From Diadema setosum (lineage: Eukaryota; Echinodermata; Echinoidea; Diadematoida; Diadematidae): a stretch of 64,000 bases of DNA. Shown piece after piece: positions 23,100 through 35,744 of the stretch; position 1 is the stretch's first letter; each line of letters starts with the position of its first letter. The notes beneath the pieces are model-generated. The model saw only the letters and a list, made by a program, of their open reading frames with translations, had not been told where the DNA came from and ran no database searches. The stretch covers positions 20,012,333 through 20,076,332 of the forward strand of contig NC_092699.1 in NCBI RefSeq assembly GCF_964275005.1. The letters run 5' to 3'. The translations under genes were made by a program, and so were the position numbers.

Positions 23100-23572
23100 G
23101 GCTTTCTCAGCTCCTGATAATAACGCACAACTAAACTCGCTTCCGCGAGGGCAACCCAACCGCGCCACCTAGTTTTCGCGTACGACCACCGACAACCGGG
23201 TACGAGTGTAGTTAGAATCACACCGCGCTCGTCTGGCTGCTGCGCTGGCTGGCAATATGCCCTTTCCTAGATCCTGCTGCATCGCTCTCTTACCGTACTA
23301 AACCCATCGCCTCTACTAGTAGTAGTAGCATATTAGCAGCGAGTTTTGTATGTCATTCGTATTGCCTGTACACATAACTCATCGCTGAAGACTAGAGTGA
23401 CGCTCTTCGAAATATCAAGACAGTGGGCAAGCACCGACATTTTGATCGTTTGTGTGTGCTTGCTCCAAAGTTTATTTTTCATCTAACGTGCGAGAAGTAA
23501 AAGCAAGCTCCTGGTCGGTCAGTGAGTTGTATATCAGGAAATATTCAGAATTTACACCAAGATAACTAGACT
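23100..23572 (+). promoter_or_regulatory. PTPN11: Probable promoter and 5' UTR of SHP2 (PTPN11)
   Basis: This sequence lies immediately before the SHP2 ATG and is richer in CpG than its surroundings around 23100-23290. An in-frame TAG stands six bases before the ATG (23567-23569), so translation cannot start further up in this frame. The ATG context has A at -3 and G at +4. The transcription start was not located and no TATA box is claimed. Confidence 0.45.
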
Positions 23573-23586
23573 ATGGCGTCTCGAAG
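23573..23586 (+). CDS. PTPN11: SHP2 tyrosine phosphatase, coding exon 1 (MASR + split Arg)
   Basis: ATG GCG TCT CGA AG|GTAAGT encodes Met-Ala-Ser-Arg and the first two bases of Arg5. Joined to 52978 it gives MASRRWFHPN, against MTSRRWFHPN in vertebrate SHP2. The human gene, as I recall, also has 14 coding bases in exon 1 and the same phase, so length, phase, sequence and start context all agree. The exon is too short to prove alone, and the link over 29 kb is inferred. Confidence 0.82.
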
Positions 23587-23924
23587 GTAAGTGAAAGTCC
23601 CTGTTGTAAAATAACCCACAGCACAGCCACACCACAGCACAGGGCCACGGTGCAGTGCACCATGGGCACAAAGTGTGTAGAAAATCTGCACATTCGGGTT
23701 ATGATAACCGGCACATTCATTTGATGAATTTATGCTTTGATTAGAATCTAGAGTCTATGCCTACATGAATGTTAGATGTACAGTAGGGGTCACTACATTG
23801 TAGGCACTAGTGTACTTTTTGTACCTGTTTGTCAAATGATCTCCAAACATGCACAAACTCACCCTTGATGGCCTTGTAATGTTATTCAGTAACAAAACAG
23901 AGGCCCTACTAGATTCTATAGGGT

Positions 23925-23967
23925 ATAAGTAAGTAAGTAAGTATATAGGGTAGTAAGTAAGTAAGGG
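23925..23967 (+). repeat. (GTAA)n short tandem repeat
   Basis: GTAAGTAAGTAAGTA and GTAGTAAGTAAGTAAGG occur in close succession just inside intron 1. Confidence 0.85.
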
Positions 23968-24699
23968 TATAGGGCCTAGATTTGTCTAAAGTTTACTTCA
24001 GACAAGTTCAGTAGGCCTACTTGCATCTGAGTCTCCAAAGTCGAACAGAAACGATATCAAGTTTTAACCCTTTTAGTTTTATTATTGTGTCAGAAAATCG
24101 TTCGAAAATCTTGATCACTTGAAATGCTCCTCTGTACACAAGCACAGTATGAATACGTTCAGGGCATGTTAGAATTTAAAGGGTCGATCATGTACAACAT
24201 TAGCGACACAGTGATTGTCAGTGGCTTTTTCTATGAATGACTGTAAGATGTTGTTGAGCACCTAAAATTTGTTTTTCTCTTTTCCTCGGCCAAGTCTTGC
24301 ATTTGATAGCGGTTGCAGCTTTAAAGCGGTTAGGCATGTGCGCGAGTGTATGCTACCACTACGTCTTTCTCTTTCTTTTCTATCTTTTCTTCTTTCATTT
24401 TCAGGTAAATAGGCCTACCTAACTTTCCCTTTCCTTCCTGTAAATCATTTCTTTGTGGTTTTCTGCTTGTCAAACTTTCTCAATGTCCTATTTAACTGTA
24501 GAATCTACTTTCTCCCTAATTATAGCATTTTTCGTATAAAAATCAGATGTACACCAAGCCATGCAATGAGATCAATTATCCGTAGATTGATACATATTAT
24601 ATGCATGAAAAGTGTTGAAATCAGCCGATTTTTTCATTTTCTTGTAAAAATCTTGCATTTTAATAACTTTTCGCGTTTACGTTTTTCCCGTTGTAGTAG

Positions 24700-24882
24700 C
24701 TAGCGGCCGCTAGCGGCCCTTGCGGCTTCGATTCGCCAATCATCGTAAGCAGAGAGCTGAGCCAGCGTGCGGCGTCCGCGGGCAGTCGTAAATCCCACAG
24801 CACCCATAGTGACTCCCGCGGCAGCAACCGCGAAGCTCTTCACGGGCTCCGATCGGGCAGCCAATTTCACTGAAACAGGCAT
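24700..24882 (-). CDS. Unrecognised short ORF in a GC-rich island inside intron 1
   Basis: On the minus strand MPVSVKLAARSE leads a 60-codon frame with AAAGVTMGAVGFTTARGRR and YDDWRIEAARA, ending in TAG. The frame is open further up (to 25014). It sits in a CpG-rich patch (24700-24900) standing out from AT-rich intron sequence, and the small-residue stretch could be one membrane helix. I recognise no family. It may be a real small gene, an exon, a retrocopy or chance in GC-rich DNA. Confidence 0.18.
   Translation of the reverse strand: MPVSVKLAARSEPVKSFAVAAAGVTMGAVGFTTARGRRTLAQLSAYDDWRIEAARAASGR
24701..24722. repeat. GCTAGCGGCCGCTAGC palindrome
   Basis: A 16-bp perfect palindrome, half repeated, at the edge of the GC-rich island. 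Confidence 0.8.
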
Positions 24883-25351
24883 CGCAAGGTCCATTTCGTG
24901 TACCGTTCTTGCCACATGCGCTAACATGCGCTCAATAAATTTTCCTTTCAAAAAATCAGAAAACATTTCAATTTTGAAAAAAGTAAAGTTTCGATACTGC
25001 CATATTTTGCGCAATGTGGATTAAGTACAAAATACACCAAAGGTCACGACAAATAAGTGAGAAATTTCGACTTACCGTGCCGAACAGATCGTCCTTCTCG
25101 CGCTACTAGCTGTAGGTAGCAGACGCAAACCCACGTACATGATGGCAAAAGTAGTTCAGGTTTGTGATTCGAACATGTTGTTTGCAGTACGGCCGTATTA
25201 CTTTTGAAAAGAATGATATCAATGCACCCCGTCATAACTGCTACAGCTAGCGATCATCGCAAATGGGCTCAGAAATTGAGCACACTGTGTGTGTAGAAAA
25301 CGATGTACATGCGCGAGAGCGCCATCTAGTGCTGAATGACGAACGCTATCC

Positions 25352-25705
25352 TAATTGTTCTTTGTTAAATTCATTTTTCACGAAAATTACACATTCCATC
25401 AACTTGATACTGACATATACGGTAGTTTATTATTCCCCGGCCCTGCTTTCTGAAAGCCGTTAGTCAAATGCACTTTCATTCTGTTAGAAAAGTGAATTTT
25501 TGTGGAATTTCCTTTATATTTTCTTTATGTTGTCCACACATGACATAACCTCTAGTAGTCTCCTCATCTAGCAGTTCCAACACCAAAATTTTAAATATTC
25601 TCAACTTTTGCATGGATTGTCCGATTTTCCTCAAACTTTCACTGATGTGTTCTACTAATGTTGCTGCTTTTACTCAATCCACATTTCTCTTTGGGTTTTG
25701 GTTTT
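25352..25705. mobile_element. Fragment (right half) of the TTAA foldback family at 31630-32187
   Basis: It shares with 31850-32175, in order, ACATTCCATCAACTTGATA, CTTTCTGAAAG, CCTTTATATTTTCTTT, CTCTAGTAGTCTCCTCAT and CTTTCACTGATGTGTTCTAC. The left arm is missing. Confidence 0.8.
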
Positions 25706-25854
25706 CTTTAATATTGAAGGAGATAATTCTGTTTTCTTTTTCCATCAGCTTGTACCTTGCCTGTACCAAGTCTTGCTGTATAGTGCTGGTGGTTATATTA
25801 TCAGCATAAAGACCTCCAGAGCAGTTGTGCCTTGAGGTTTGTTGTCAAATGTGA

Positions 25855-25884
25855 TGTTTGTGTGTGTGTGTGTGTGTGTGTGTG
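25855..25884 (+). repeat. (GT)n microsatellite
   Basis: About 14 uninterrupted GT units. Confidence 0.9.
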
Positions 25885-26144
25885 CATTCTTGTGTCTTTC
25901 TTTCTAATTCTATTTTTTATCTTTCATTTTTGAAGTGCATGTTATCTTTCTCTTTCCTTCCTATTTTTAGACTCTTCTCTTTCCTCCCACCTTTTCTTTA
26001 TTTCCTTTTTGATGTTATTTTCTTCTCGTGAGTATTTGTTCTTTGTTCCTTTCCTTTCATCTTTCCTTTCACCTACCTTTATATACATTTAGTTTATTTC
26101 CTCTCTAATATATTATTTCTTCTCACCAGGTCCTATCACTATTA

Positions 26145-26349
26145 CTGTAAAGATGGAAATTTTTGTGGTGTTTTCACACATTTTGCGCAACCTGAAACTA
26201 GCGCAAAAGTAAAAACACGCAAATATTTTTGCTTACCGTACATGTTCCAGTAGTTGATGTCTTGATTCCGCGGAATTAAAAACACACAAACTTCTTCTTG
26301 CCCGGCCAAGCGCAAAAAATTAGTCATGCAAAACTATCCACTTTTACAG
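26145..26349. mobile_element. CTGTAAAAGTGG-family MITE, TA target
   Basis: Flanked by TA on both sides, with ends CTGTAAAGATGGAAATTT and ATCCACTTTTACAG. Internal CTTGATTCCGCGGAATTAAA is shared with sister copies. Confidence 0.85.
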
Positions 26350-26506
26350 TACTTTTTAGTATTTTTTTCTTTCCTTTTTCGTACAATACAATTCTCTTAT
26401 TTCTTTAGTTTTTAATTTATCTTTATTTTTTCTCCTGTCTCCCCTCTCTTTCTCTTTGGCCATACAAACGTAATTTACTATTTGCCATGATCATTCTTAT
26501 TTCATT

Positions 26507-26563
26507 CGAACACACACACACACACACACACACATACACACACTCACATACACACACTCACAT
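26507..26563 (+). repeat. (CA)n interrupted microsatellite
   Basis: CA run interrupted by TACACACACTCACA-type words. Confidence 0.9.
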
Positions 26564-27293
26564 GCAACACAGAACAACAACAAACCTCAATCAACTGCTT
26601 TGTAAACAACCAATATTATACCACAAGACTTGGTCCAAGCTGAGGGAAGGGAAAAAACAAGTATATATCTTTTTAAAGATACCATACAAAAACTTGATGT
26701 GATCGCTGAGTGATCGCTACTTTACATTCAGATCCAATTATCAACTGTATTGTATGAGAACATGTACGGTCGATTTTGATGTGAAAATTCAGCATTTTGA
26801 GGATAAAATAGGATCTGAATTCGTTCAAATGGGTACCATGCCACACCTTGGGGCCCTGGGAGTCCACCCCCCCCCCCCCCCCCCATTGAAGGAATCTTTA
26901 AAAATCTTCTCTAGAACCAGAAGTGATAGAGCTAAAGTTAATACTCTGAATTAGTACATTGATTACTGTTGTTTCAAGTTTGTTCATGGCGAAATCAGGG
27001 ATGACCGCCTGCCCCCCCCCCCCCCAACCTTGTTGTCGGGGAGGGTGTCCATGTGGGGACTTACATGTACACATAAATTGTACATGTTCATCTTCTTCTT
27101 GAAAACCCCTTAATGGATTTTCAACAAACTGGGCAGGTATCATGCCTAGGGAGTAGGGTTCTCAAATTGTTTGACTTGCCACTATGCTCCCCCTTGGGAG
27201 CCACTGGGGGGCCTAAACCCCCCAAAGCAAGGAATACAAATCTTCTTAATTATAGAACCAGAAGTGATAAAACAAAGTTAATTCTATGAGTTC

Positions 27294-27502
27294 CTGTAAA
27301 AGTGAAAATTTTCACGGTGTTGAAATTTTCACACATTTCGCGCAACCAGAAGTACCGCGAAAATAAAAGCATGCAAACATTTTTGCTTGCCATATGTTGC
27401 TGTGCGTGATGTGTTGATTCTGCAAAATTATAAACGCGCAAAACCCTTCTTACCTGGCCAAAGCGAGAAAAATTAGTCACGCGAAAATATCCACTTTTAC
27501 AG
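27294..27502. mobile_element. CTGTAAAAGTGG-family MITE
   Basis: Ends CTGTAAAAGTGAAAATTTTC and AATATCCACTTTTACAG; interior matches the copies at 26145 and 38077. The flanking TA is not preserved on both sides. Confidence 0.8.
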
Positions 27503-27641
27503 GAGTACATTAATGACTGTAGTTTTAAGTTTGTTCATTGCAGATCCAGGGGTGTAGGCAGGGGGGGGAGGGGGGGGGTCGGATCCAAATGCACACCGAC
27601 AGTAACTTGTACATTTTCAGCATCTTCTTGGAGACAACATA

Positions 27642-27839
27642 CTGTAAAACGTGATATATTTGCAGCATGAATTTTTCGTGAATTGGAGCCGACGGCCTTT
27701 TTTGCGGCATGAAATTTTGGCAAACTGCCACTGGTATTCAATGCATATAGTGTAGACAAGAACTTTCGCATGCATTTGAATTTCGCGAATCTTGGCGCTG
27801 GCGAAATTAAAATGCACGCGAAAATTCCTTGTTTTACAG
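27642..27839. mobile_element. Related MITE subfamily with CTGTAAAAC ends, TA target
   Basis: TA at 27640-27641 and 27840-27841. Ends CTGTAAAACGTG and GTTTTACAG. Internal CATGAATTTTTCGTGAATT and TTTGAATTTCGCGAAT have the GCGAA-rich style of the other MITEs. Confidence 0.75.
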
Positions 27840-28154
27840 TAATGGATTTTCATCAAACCTGGCAGGTAGCATTCCTAGGAGGATAGATCTCAATTTGTTC
27901 AAAGTGATAGAGCTTTAAGTTTTGTTTTTTTTTTTCCAAACTGCATGGTCAAACTTCTTAAGTACAGTGTACTTGGCAGGTATTTTTACCAGTGTGATGG
28001 AAATATGCAAATGGACACCATGCCCCTAGCTCTCAAAGCTGCCCGCCTCCCCACCTCCAAGTTTGCAATGTTCTTATGTGAGAGTCTGCAAGAATGCATG
28101 GAAGGTGAACTTGCAATACTCGGGTGAGCGTAAGACCCCTGGGTCCCTTGTTAC

Positions 28155-28499
28155 TGATATTGTGGTACACAAATTATGTGGATTGAGTGAATGCAGTACA
28201 ATATTGGTAGAAGACATCAATGAAGTTTGAGGAAAATCTGACTATCTCTTCAAAAGTTTGACATTTTTAGAGTTTGGATACCTCCATAGGGGGATGAGAA
28301 GACTACAACAGTTTGGAATGTCACTGTACAAAGTGTACCCTGGTACTTGTAGGACAGTGATGTAAAGAAAATATAAAGAGAATTCCACAATTTTTTATTT
28401 TTTTATGAAAAGTGAAGTACCCAGTCTCTTAGCTTGTTGCTGAAGTGTGTGTTGAGGATGATATCATTCCCCCTGCTATCTGAAAGAGGTAAAATCAAG
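28155..28499. mobile_element. Fragment of the TTAA foldback family, cut by a pogo-like element
   Basis: ATGTGGATTGAGTGAATGCA, CATCAATGAAGTTTGAGGAA, TGAGAAGACTAC, AGAAAATATAAAGA and ATTCCCCCTGCTATCTGAAA match 31650-31940 in order. It ends exactly where the element at 28502 begins, so that element inserted into it. Confidence 0.75.
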
Positions 28500-28501
28500 T
28501 A

Positions 28502-30577
28502 CAGTGAAACCCCGTTATAACGAGGTCCGTGGGACTGGCGATATTACCTCGTTATAACCGGTACCTCGCTATAACCATACGCATCAAAAACAAAGAAAAA
28601 CATCAGCACGACATCATACCCGTCAATCACACTCAAGAACATCCTTTGCGTTGTTATTACACAATTATGGATTGTTATTATTGAGACAATAAAGGGAAAT
28701 TATTTGTGAATTGATACATAAAAAAGACGGAAAAAAGTTGGTGTTGAAATGCGTGAATTCTTTATTTCTCTTCCAAAAATCTCTTCGCATAATAGTTGCA
28801 CATTATGTTCTTGAGAAGTAGGTCTACTCGGCAGGATCATATTCGTGAATTTTTCTACACCTATCTCTTCCTCTTGTATCGAACCATTCCACAAGAGTGT
28901 TTTTTCGTTTGTGAAATACAGTGTACAGTGTAAACTGACAATGAACAAAATCAGATTGTATATAAAATGCGCTTGTTAAATTTTTTTAAACACCAGCGCA
29001 AGTAGAGTAACATACATGCGTTGTTTATCGTAACTTGCAAGGTATGTTACGCTGTTGGTGCCCAGCGGGAATAGGATGATTTCATGAATCATTTCGGCTG
29101 TAATCCTATACAATGTATGATTGTTGCGCCCAAAGGGATTACAGAATGCGTTCTTTATTTTCTTCCAAAAATCTCTTCTCTGTTTGTACACCCGTTCTTG
29201 AAAAATATACGACAATGTTGAATTTGGAAGGTTGTGATCCTTTTTACGCAAATCTGTGTATACCTCGTAGACCATTCTGAAAGAAAGAAAAATCTTCATT
29301 GTGAAATGCAGTGGTAAATGATAATGAATAAACCCAGATCTATTCAAACTGTTAAATGCGTTTATTTCTTTCTCTGAACACCAACTCATTTAAGTCGATT
29401 AACATGCGCTTTTCAATTATTTTTACACGCTACTGTCATCCGACGGGATCGCGATGATTTCATTAATTATTTCGGCTTTAATCATGCACACTCATATTTA
29501 TATTATGATTTGTTACATGATAATGAACAATCCCAGATCTATTCAAACTGTTAAATGCGTTTGTTTCTTTTTCTTAACACCGATTCAAGGAGATTAACAT
29601 GCGTTACTCAGCTATTTTTACGCTACTGTCACCCGGCGGGATCGCTATGATTTCATTACTTATTTCGGCTTAAATCATCAACACTCATAGTTACTAGCCA
29701 GCAAAACAACTGGAAGTCGGAACTAAAAATGGAAAGGATATAATGATGAGTTGCACACACATTCCATCCATTTTGGCCATGAGTGTCGCTACATGAAAAG
29801 TTCTTGAATGCGTTATTTTTTTTTCTCTCTCCTTGCGCTGTGGTCTGACCTTATATCACGCACGCGTATCTCGCGAAAAACAATATCGAATGATTTTATT
29901 CAATAACTTAGGAACATCGGAAGGTAGGGCCTATTTCTGTGTCTTATCGCGTGGTTTAGAAGAAAACATGAACTACTCTGCAAAACGGGAGAGACATGGA
30001 TAGCGTGAATTTGGTTTTAAATGTTCCGTTTGTCACGTGTTTGAAAGCACCAAGTCAAGAAATGGAACTTCGCGAAAAAGAAAATGGAATGATTATGATT
30101 ATGTTAAATGTGGTTTAGAAGAAACATGGAAGGAACGGTACTCCGTTATTTGTCACTGATAATGGGCGGTAAAGAATGATAAAGGCGGGACTGAAACACA
30201 TTTGTTTCCGAGTCTTCCCGCTTCAGATAGTACATGACTATGTAGAGATTGAGACGGGACGGGCACTTGTGCAGTGTGTTACTGCGTTCTACACAGACTA
30301 ATGTACAACGGGATAGCGTGAATTCGCTTTTCAATGTTTCGTTCGTCGCATGTTTGAAAGCGGCAGGTCAAGAAATAGAACCTCGTTATATCCAATCAAA
30401 TTGCTTATGTTTTTCTTTATCATGATGCGCCAAAAATGTCCTCGTTATAACCGAACTCGTTATAACGGATTCGTTCTGCCATAGGTTTACACGCAAAGGA
30501 AAAACGGGACCAACGCGATCACCTCGTTATAAGCGGTTCCTCGTTATAACCAAACTCCTTATAACGGGGTTTCACTG
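28502..30577. mobile_element. Pogo-like element copy B (CAGTGAAACCCC ends, TA target)
   Basis: TA at 28500-28501 and 30578-30579. Ends CAGTGAAACCCCGTTATAAC and ACGGGGTTTCACTG. The interior is the reverse complement, block by block, of 6238-8100 (for example CATACATGCGTTGTTTATCG, GGTGCCCAGCGGGAAT, TTTCATGAATCATTTCGGCT). Length 2,076 bp. No transposase frame recognised, so both copies look non-autonomous or dead. Confidence 0.85.
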
Positions 30578-31629
30578 TACTCTTTCATTATGCTAGATAA
30601 ACACAATTATGTTCAATGGTATTCTTCATATCATGACAGTGATGCCATGGTGTCCAAAGTGTGTGAAAACTTGTCACACATTTGGACACTGTTACATCTG
30701 CAACCAATGATCAAAAGTCAGAGAATCTAGAGTATTCGTTTATCCCAATTTTTGTTGCATTGCATCAGCCAAGTACCCCAAAGTAATCACACCAGTACTT
30801 ATCATGATTGGTATTACTGATGTGCTGTAAAACCAAAAAATAAACAGTTTGTAGATGTAACATGGACACCATATCTGCATTACATCCGCAAACCCAATTT
30901 TTCTACAATTTCTAATATAATTTGAAAAGTGCCACAAAACAGAAGGTCTTGTGTTCTTTAAATGCTTCATGAAGGTAACACAAATATCACATCAAATGTC
31001 CAAATGTAGATCAGCCTTATTTCAAAAGTTATGATAAAATGTCACAAAGGGTTTCCCAACTTTGTGAAGAGACCCATAAATTATTAATACACGATACACG
31101 TACAGGCTTGTATGCATTGTGTGTTGATACACTGGATATTACATTGTACCTGCAGAAAGTAAAATCATGGGTAGTGTGACTCATGATCTCTCATTGACTT
31201 AAACACTTCTAGATCAACAAGGAAAAAGGATGTCAAGCTGATTTCATTTTTTGAAGGCACGTGTTCTGTTTCAAGACTGTAAGGCCTGGGTTCACAGGCA
31301 ATGTTATCTTGCTTTTTAACACAGATTGTGGATGTATATTTCAAATCTTACAATTCAAGCAGACAGGGCATAGTAATTATCAGATTTAAGATGAGCTCTA
31401 GTTTGGAGTCACTTTTGAAGAACTGCTGTGTTTTGCAGTGACATTGTAATATACAATGCAAACTCAGAACTACATGTAATTGAATTGAATAATGGAGGGG
31501 GTACAGTAAAAATCATAAACTCGCCAAATAATGAAAGTTGAAAGCATACATTCTAAGGAGTGAAGCAATTGTTGGCATTTCTCATAGTACATTCCCATTT
31601 ACATAGCCCATTCATGCACAAAGCGTTAA

Positions 31630-32187
31630 AGGGAAGATAAACCCCAAGAACAATGTGGATTGAGTGAAAGCAGCAACATTAGTAGAACACATCAGTGAAA
31701 GTTTGAAGAAAATCGGACAATCGATGCAAAAGTTATGAATTTTTAAAGTTTTGGTGTTGGAACCGCTGGATGAGGAGACTACTAGAGGTTATGACGTTTG
31801 AGTGGACTACAATATCAAGAAAATATAAAGAAAATACTACAAAAATTCATTTTTCATGAAAATTACAAATTCCATCAACTTGATATTGACATATGTTAAG
31901 GGTAGCAATTATTCCCCCTGCTTTCTGAAAGCGGTTTGTCCACTGCTCTTTCATAATTCTAGAAAAGTGAATTTTTATTGAATATCCTTTATATTTTCTT
32001 TGTATTGTTGTCCACTCATACGTCATATCCTCTAGTAGTCTCCTCATCCAGCGGTTCCAACACCAAAACTTTAAAAATTCATAACTTTTGCATCGATTGT
32101 CCGATTTTTCTCAAACTTTCACTGATGTGTTCTACTAATGTTGCTGCTTTCACTCAATCCACATTGCTCTTTGGGTTTACCTTCCCT
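31630..32187. mobile_element. TTAA-flanked foldback MITE (AGGGAAG ends)
   Basis: TTAA at 31626-31629 and 32188-32191. Inverted arms of at least 160 bp run from AGGGAAGATAAACC through CACTCAATCCACAT/ATGTGGATTGAGTG to the CTCTAGTAGTCTCCTCAT centre side. TTAA target duplication is typical of piggyBac-type elements; that family assignment is inference. Confidence 0.85.
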
Positions 32188-33485
32188 TTAATAGTATTTA
32201 GATTGCAATGCAACAATTGATTCTATTTGCTGCTGTTACATATGCCCCCCCCCCCATAACTTTGAGCCAGAGCACAATTCAGGGCACTATCATTCTGCAG
32301 GCTGTACCTAGTGTGATGACTTGTATCGTAGGATTAAAAAACTGAGTTTTCTGGAAATAATTAAGATGGACCACGTTTTGCATCAATTGTAATGAAACCT
32401 ATGGATTATGATAGTGATTTTTTGTGTGTCCCCACTACATGTAAGTCATTGATTTTCACAACATGTTGAAAAATAAATTTGTAAAAACCATTGATTTTAG
32501 ATGTGCAGGAACAGGCCTTCTGTTGTTTTGTAAAATTTTTCCAGATACAGCTGTATTTTTTTTTCTGGAATTTTTTTAAAAAGAGATGGGAGGAGGAAAA
32601 GTTAATGTACAATATGACATAGAATTTGGCTGTTTGTAACTTTTAAAAAATGCTGTGATAGTCTTTAAGCAAGGAGGTACTATTTTTTAGTTCTGTCAAC
32701 TAAATTAGGACAGCCTGGAAACCTCCTCTGTGATAAACTCTTTACAAGAATTTTCTCAGTAGAGTTTAGAAGGAAGCCAGAGTCACATCCTCTAATTGCC
32801 ATGTATAAAGAGTAAATTCAGACTCACCAGAGTGAAGTGACTATTCAATAAGTTTGTTTGGTTTTCTTTTTATTTTGTGAATTACGGGCTTTGAACTGTC
32901 TTGTAGAGAAAAATGTAGGGGAAAGGAAGGTGTGTTGGAGCTCATTTTAACCATACAATATCTAGTTTTTGTCTAGACATCCTAATTGATTTTTGAAAGC
33001 TTGAACAATGTCATACTGTAGGGGTCATAAAAGGTATCTAAAAATTAAACTGCAAATTTGTGCTTTCTGAAACGGGTTTCAGCCAGAAACGTGTTTCTAG
33101 AAGCAAGATAAACGCAAAGCTGTTTTGTAATGACTTTGTATTGCGGGTACAAAGCTCGCGCCGTATATGACCCTTTCTCCTCGGGTCAAACGAGGCAATG
33201 CCGTTGCACCAGTGACAAGGCGAGCTTCATGTTGGCAAAGAGTTGATAAACGCAACTTATTTTGGAAGCCGTTTGTCAAGGGCTTTGGAAACGACTTTTG
33301 ATAGTGGGTATGGAAAGCCATCTCAAAGTGGGGAAAGATGATAAAAGCAGCCTTTGATTGTGTGGTAAACCAGTTTAAAAGTAAAGTATACGATATCGAT
33401 ACAGGGGGAAATGAACTTGACTGTGTTGAAGATCGATGCGGAGGTGGGGTTGTACACACATGGTTAATGTATCAAAACGTCCATT

Positions 33486-33513
33486 ATTTTTTTTTTTTTT
33501 TTTTTTTTTTTTT
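33486..33513 (+). repeat. Poly-T run
   Basis: Uninterrupted T run of about 27 bases. Confidence 0.95.
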
Positions 33514-35038
33514 GTCTGTGCAAGTGTGAGAGTGTGAAATTTGGTCAAAATGCGTGAGAGTTGGCAGCCCTGAAATATCTGACATAAGGCTCCATGAAAT
33601 GCCCCCTGAATAATCCGTAGAGGACAAACTTGCTCTTACTTCCCCTGCCTACATACAGGTAGCTAGGGGAGTATTACATGTCCTACTAAAGGTGAATAAA
33701 ACAACAACCAGATGCATACTTTATCATAAGTTTTCAAACATTATGGGGACAGCCCCTGTTTGCTGTTCAAATAGTTTCTAGGGGAATGGAAGTACAATTT
33801 GTATTAGATTTGGTGTCACAAGGTGGGACTGCCCCTTGACATGAATATAGTGCAGGCATTCCCATGCCACAAAAATATGGGAACTTCCTCAGCTAAGGAG
33901 TTCCAGTCGCAGCGGACGGATGCAATTAACTCGCTGTTTTCATTTTGACGTGACCTCGCTTTCCTCTTGAGTGAACACAGTTCGCATGAAAACTGCTAGG
34001 AAAGTGTCGCAACAAAACCGCTGTAATTTTACTATAAATTCATATTTTTTGATAATCCAAACAGTTATGAAAAGTAAAAACCCAATTTTAACCTGCCATT
34101 ATGTTACCTTGTTTAAATAACGAGGATAAAATATTCCAAAATAGAGCAGAACTTCACTCTCAAAACGGAAAATAATTGTCAGAAATCGTTGCTAAAATTG
34201 AACATTTTTACTTCGTGAACAACAAAAAACTTTCAAGTATGTTACTAAGTATGTATTTCTTTATGGAACTCTAAAATATCACATTCGAGAAGTCATGCTT
34301 CCGGATATGTCTGGAAATAATCGGAAGAGGTGCACTTTCTACCTTCGTTCGGAGCACGAAATTTCATAGTCATTCTCACACAGGAAGACAGGGTACAGCC
34401 CCACATACCCACATCTTTGTGGCGCTCACATCACCTGTACTCTGATTGTATTAACTCGTACCAGGAATCCGTAGGTATTGTTACTTACTAGTGCTGTAAA
34501 ATCTGCGTGAAGTCCGAATAATCCAATGTCATGAATTTACAAGTGGTATCATAGCTGGTAGATATTCACATTTTTGCTTCTTTCTTTTTAATAGGCCAGT
34601 TTTGATAAAGTGAGTGCTTGTTTATGAGGTGACGGAGTCCCCTGCAGCAGGCCTTGAATTTCATCAGTTTTAGGGGCAGGCAATTTTTGGTTTTGGGGGC
34701 ACTTTCTCTCAATATGTTTTTTAAGGACAACAAGGCAAATCAGAGGGGCACCGAGGCAAAACCCCAAAATTTGAAAGGGCACCAAGGCAAAACCAATATA
34801 TACACTATATATATAAAGATATATATGAAATGGCTTCCAAACTTTCGCATTAGCGAACATTATTTCCAATCATTCATTGGTGTACTTTACATGATAAGGG
34901 CTCACCTCAGTTTGAGTTTAATTAGTGTAGACCACAACATAATTTTACGTCTTTCAAGAAAGAAAAGAAATATGATAAAAATGGTCCATTTACAGGAGAG
35001 AGAAATACCATATTCATTCACAGGTACATGTCCAGCTG

Positions 35039-35196
35039 GGCCCTGTTTCATAAAAGATGTTAGGATGGCAACTCTTGCTGGAATGGCAATTTCCAATAGC
35101 AACAGCCAATCAGGAAGTTGGATTCTTGTCGTTACCATGACAATTGTCATTCCAGCAAGAGTTGTCTTCGTATCAACCTTTTTATGAAATGGGGCC
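35039..35196. mobile_element. 158-bp MITE with GGCCC ends and CTG target duplication
   Basis: The left end GGCCCTGTTTCATAAAA pairs with the right end TTTTATGAAATGGGGCC, and CTG flanks both sides (35036-35038, 35197-35199). The inner arms CAACTCTTGCTGGAATG and CATTCCAGCAAGAGTTG are also inverted. A 3-bp duplication suggests a PIF/Harbinger-like source, by inference. Confidence 0.8.
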
Positions 35197-35744
35197 CTGT
35201 GGACTCCGACTGAAGCGCAGCTGTTCAGTTGGTGGAGAGAAAACACTGGTTGAGATCAAACCTGGAAGATCATTTATTTTTACAGAGGTGCCAACCTTTG
35301 GAAGCACAAATTAGTACTCAGCAGCTCCAAAATTCGTATTTTTCCTTCAGAATTCGTATATTTTTCAGTCTCCCTCTATTTGCTATTTTGAAATAAACTC
35401 GCCGACTTATGAGGCCTACAGGCTCGAAACATAACATTACGACACATGCTGAAGTAGATTCCAAACTACGCAATGTTCAGTGTTGATTGATTGCTTACTC
35501 TCTCGCAAAGAATGTGTACTCGTGCATGTATTTACCTCCAAAAACTTGCTGGGCTGGTTATGGAAACTTCCACTACCTAGCAGGGGAGGAGAAATGCTTT
35601 CATCTTCTCTAGAGAGCTTTTGTGTGAGCAAATGCAGAACTCTGTTGGGTGTTTTCAATTATTGTATACTATAAAACAAAATCATGCGTCGTTTTCAGGC
35701 TTTTTCATTTTATTGGATTTTAAACATCGTCATTTTCCGAAGTA

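Noticed and set aside
24701..24722. NotI/NheI-like sites suggesting cloning vector
   Set aside because: Flanking sequence is continuous with genomic intron and shows no vector or linker sequence; a natural palindrome is simpler.
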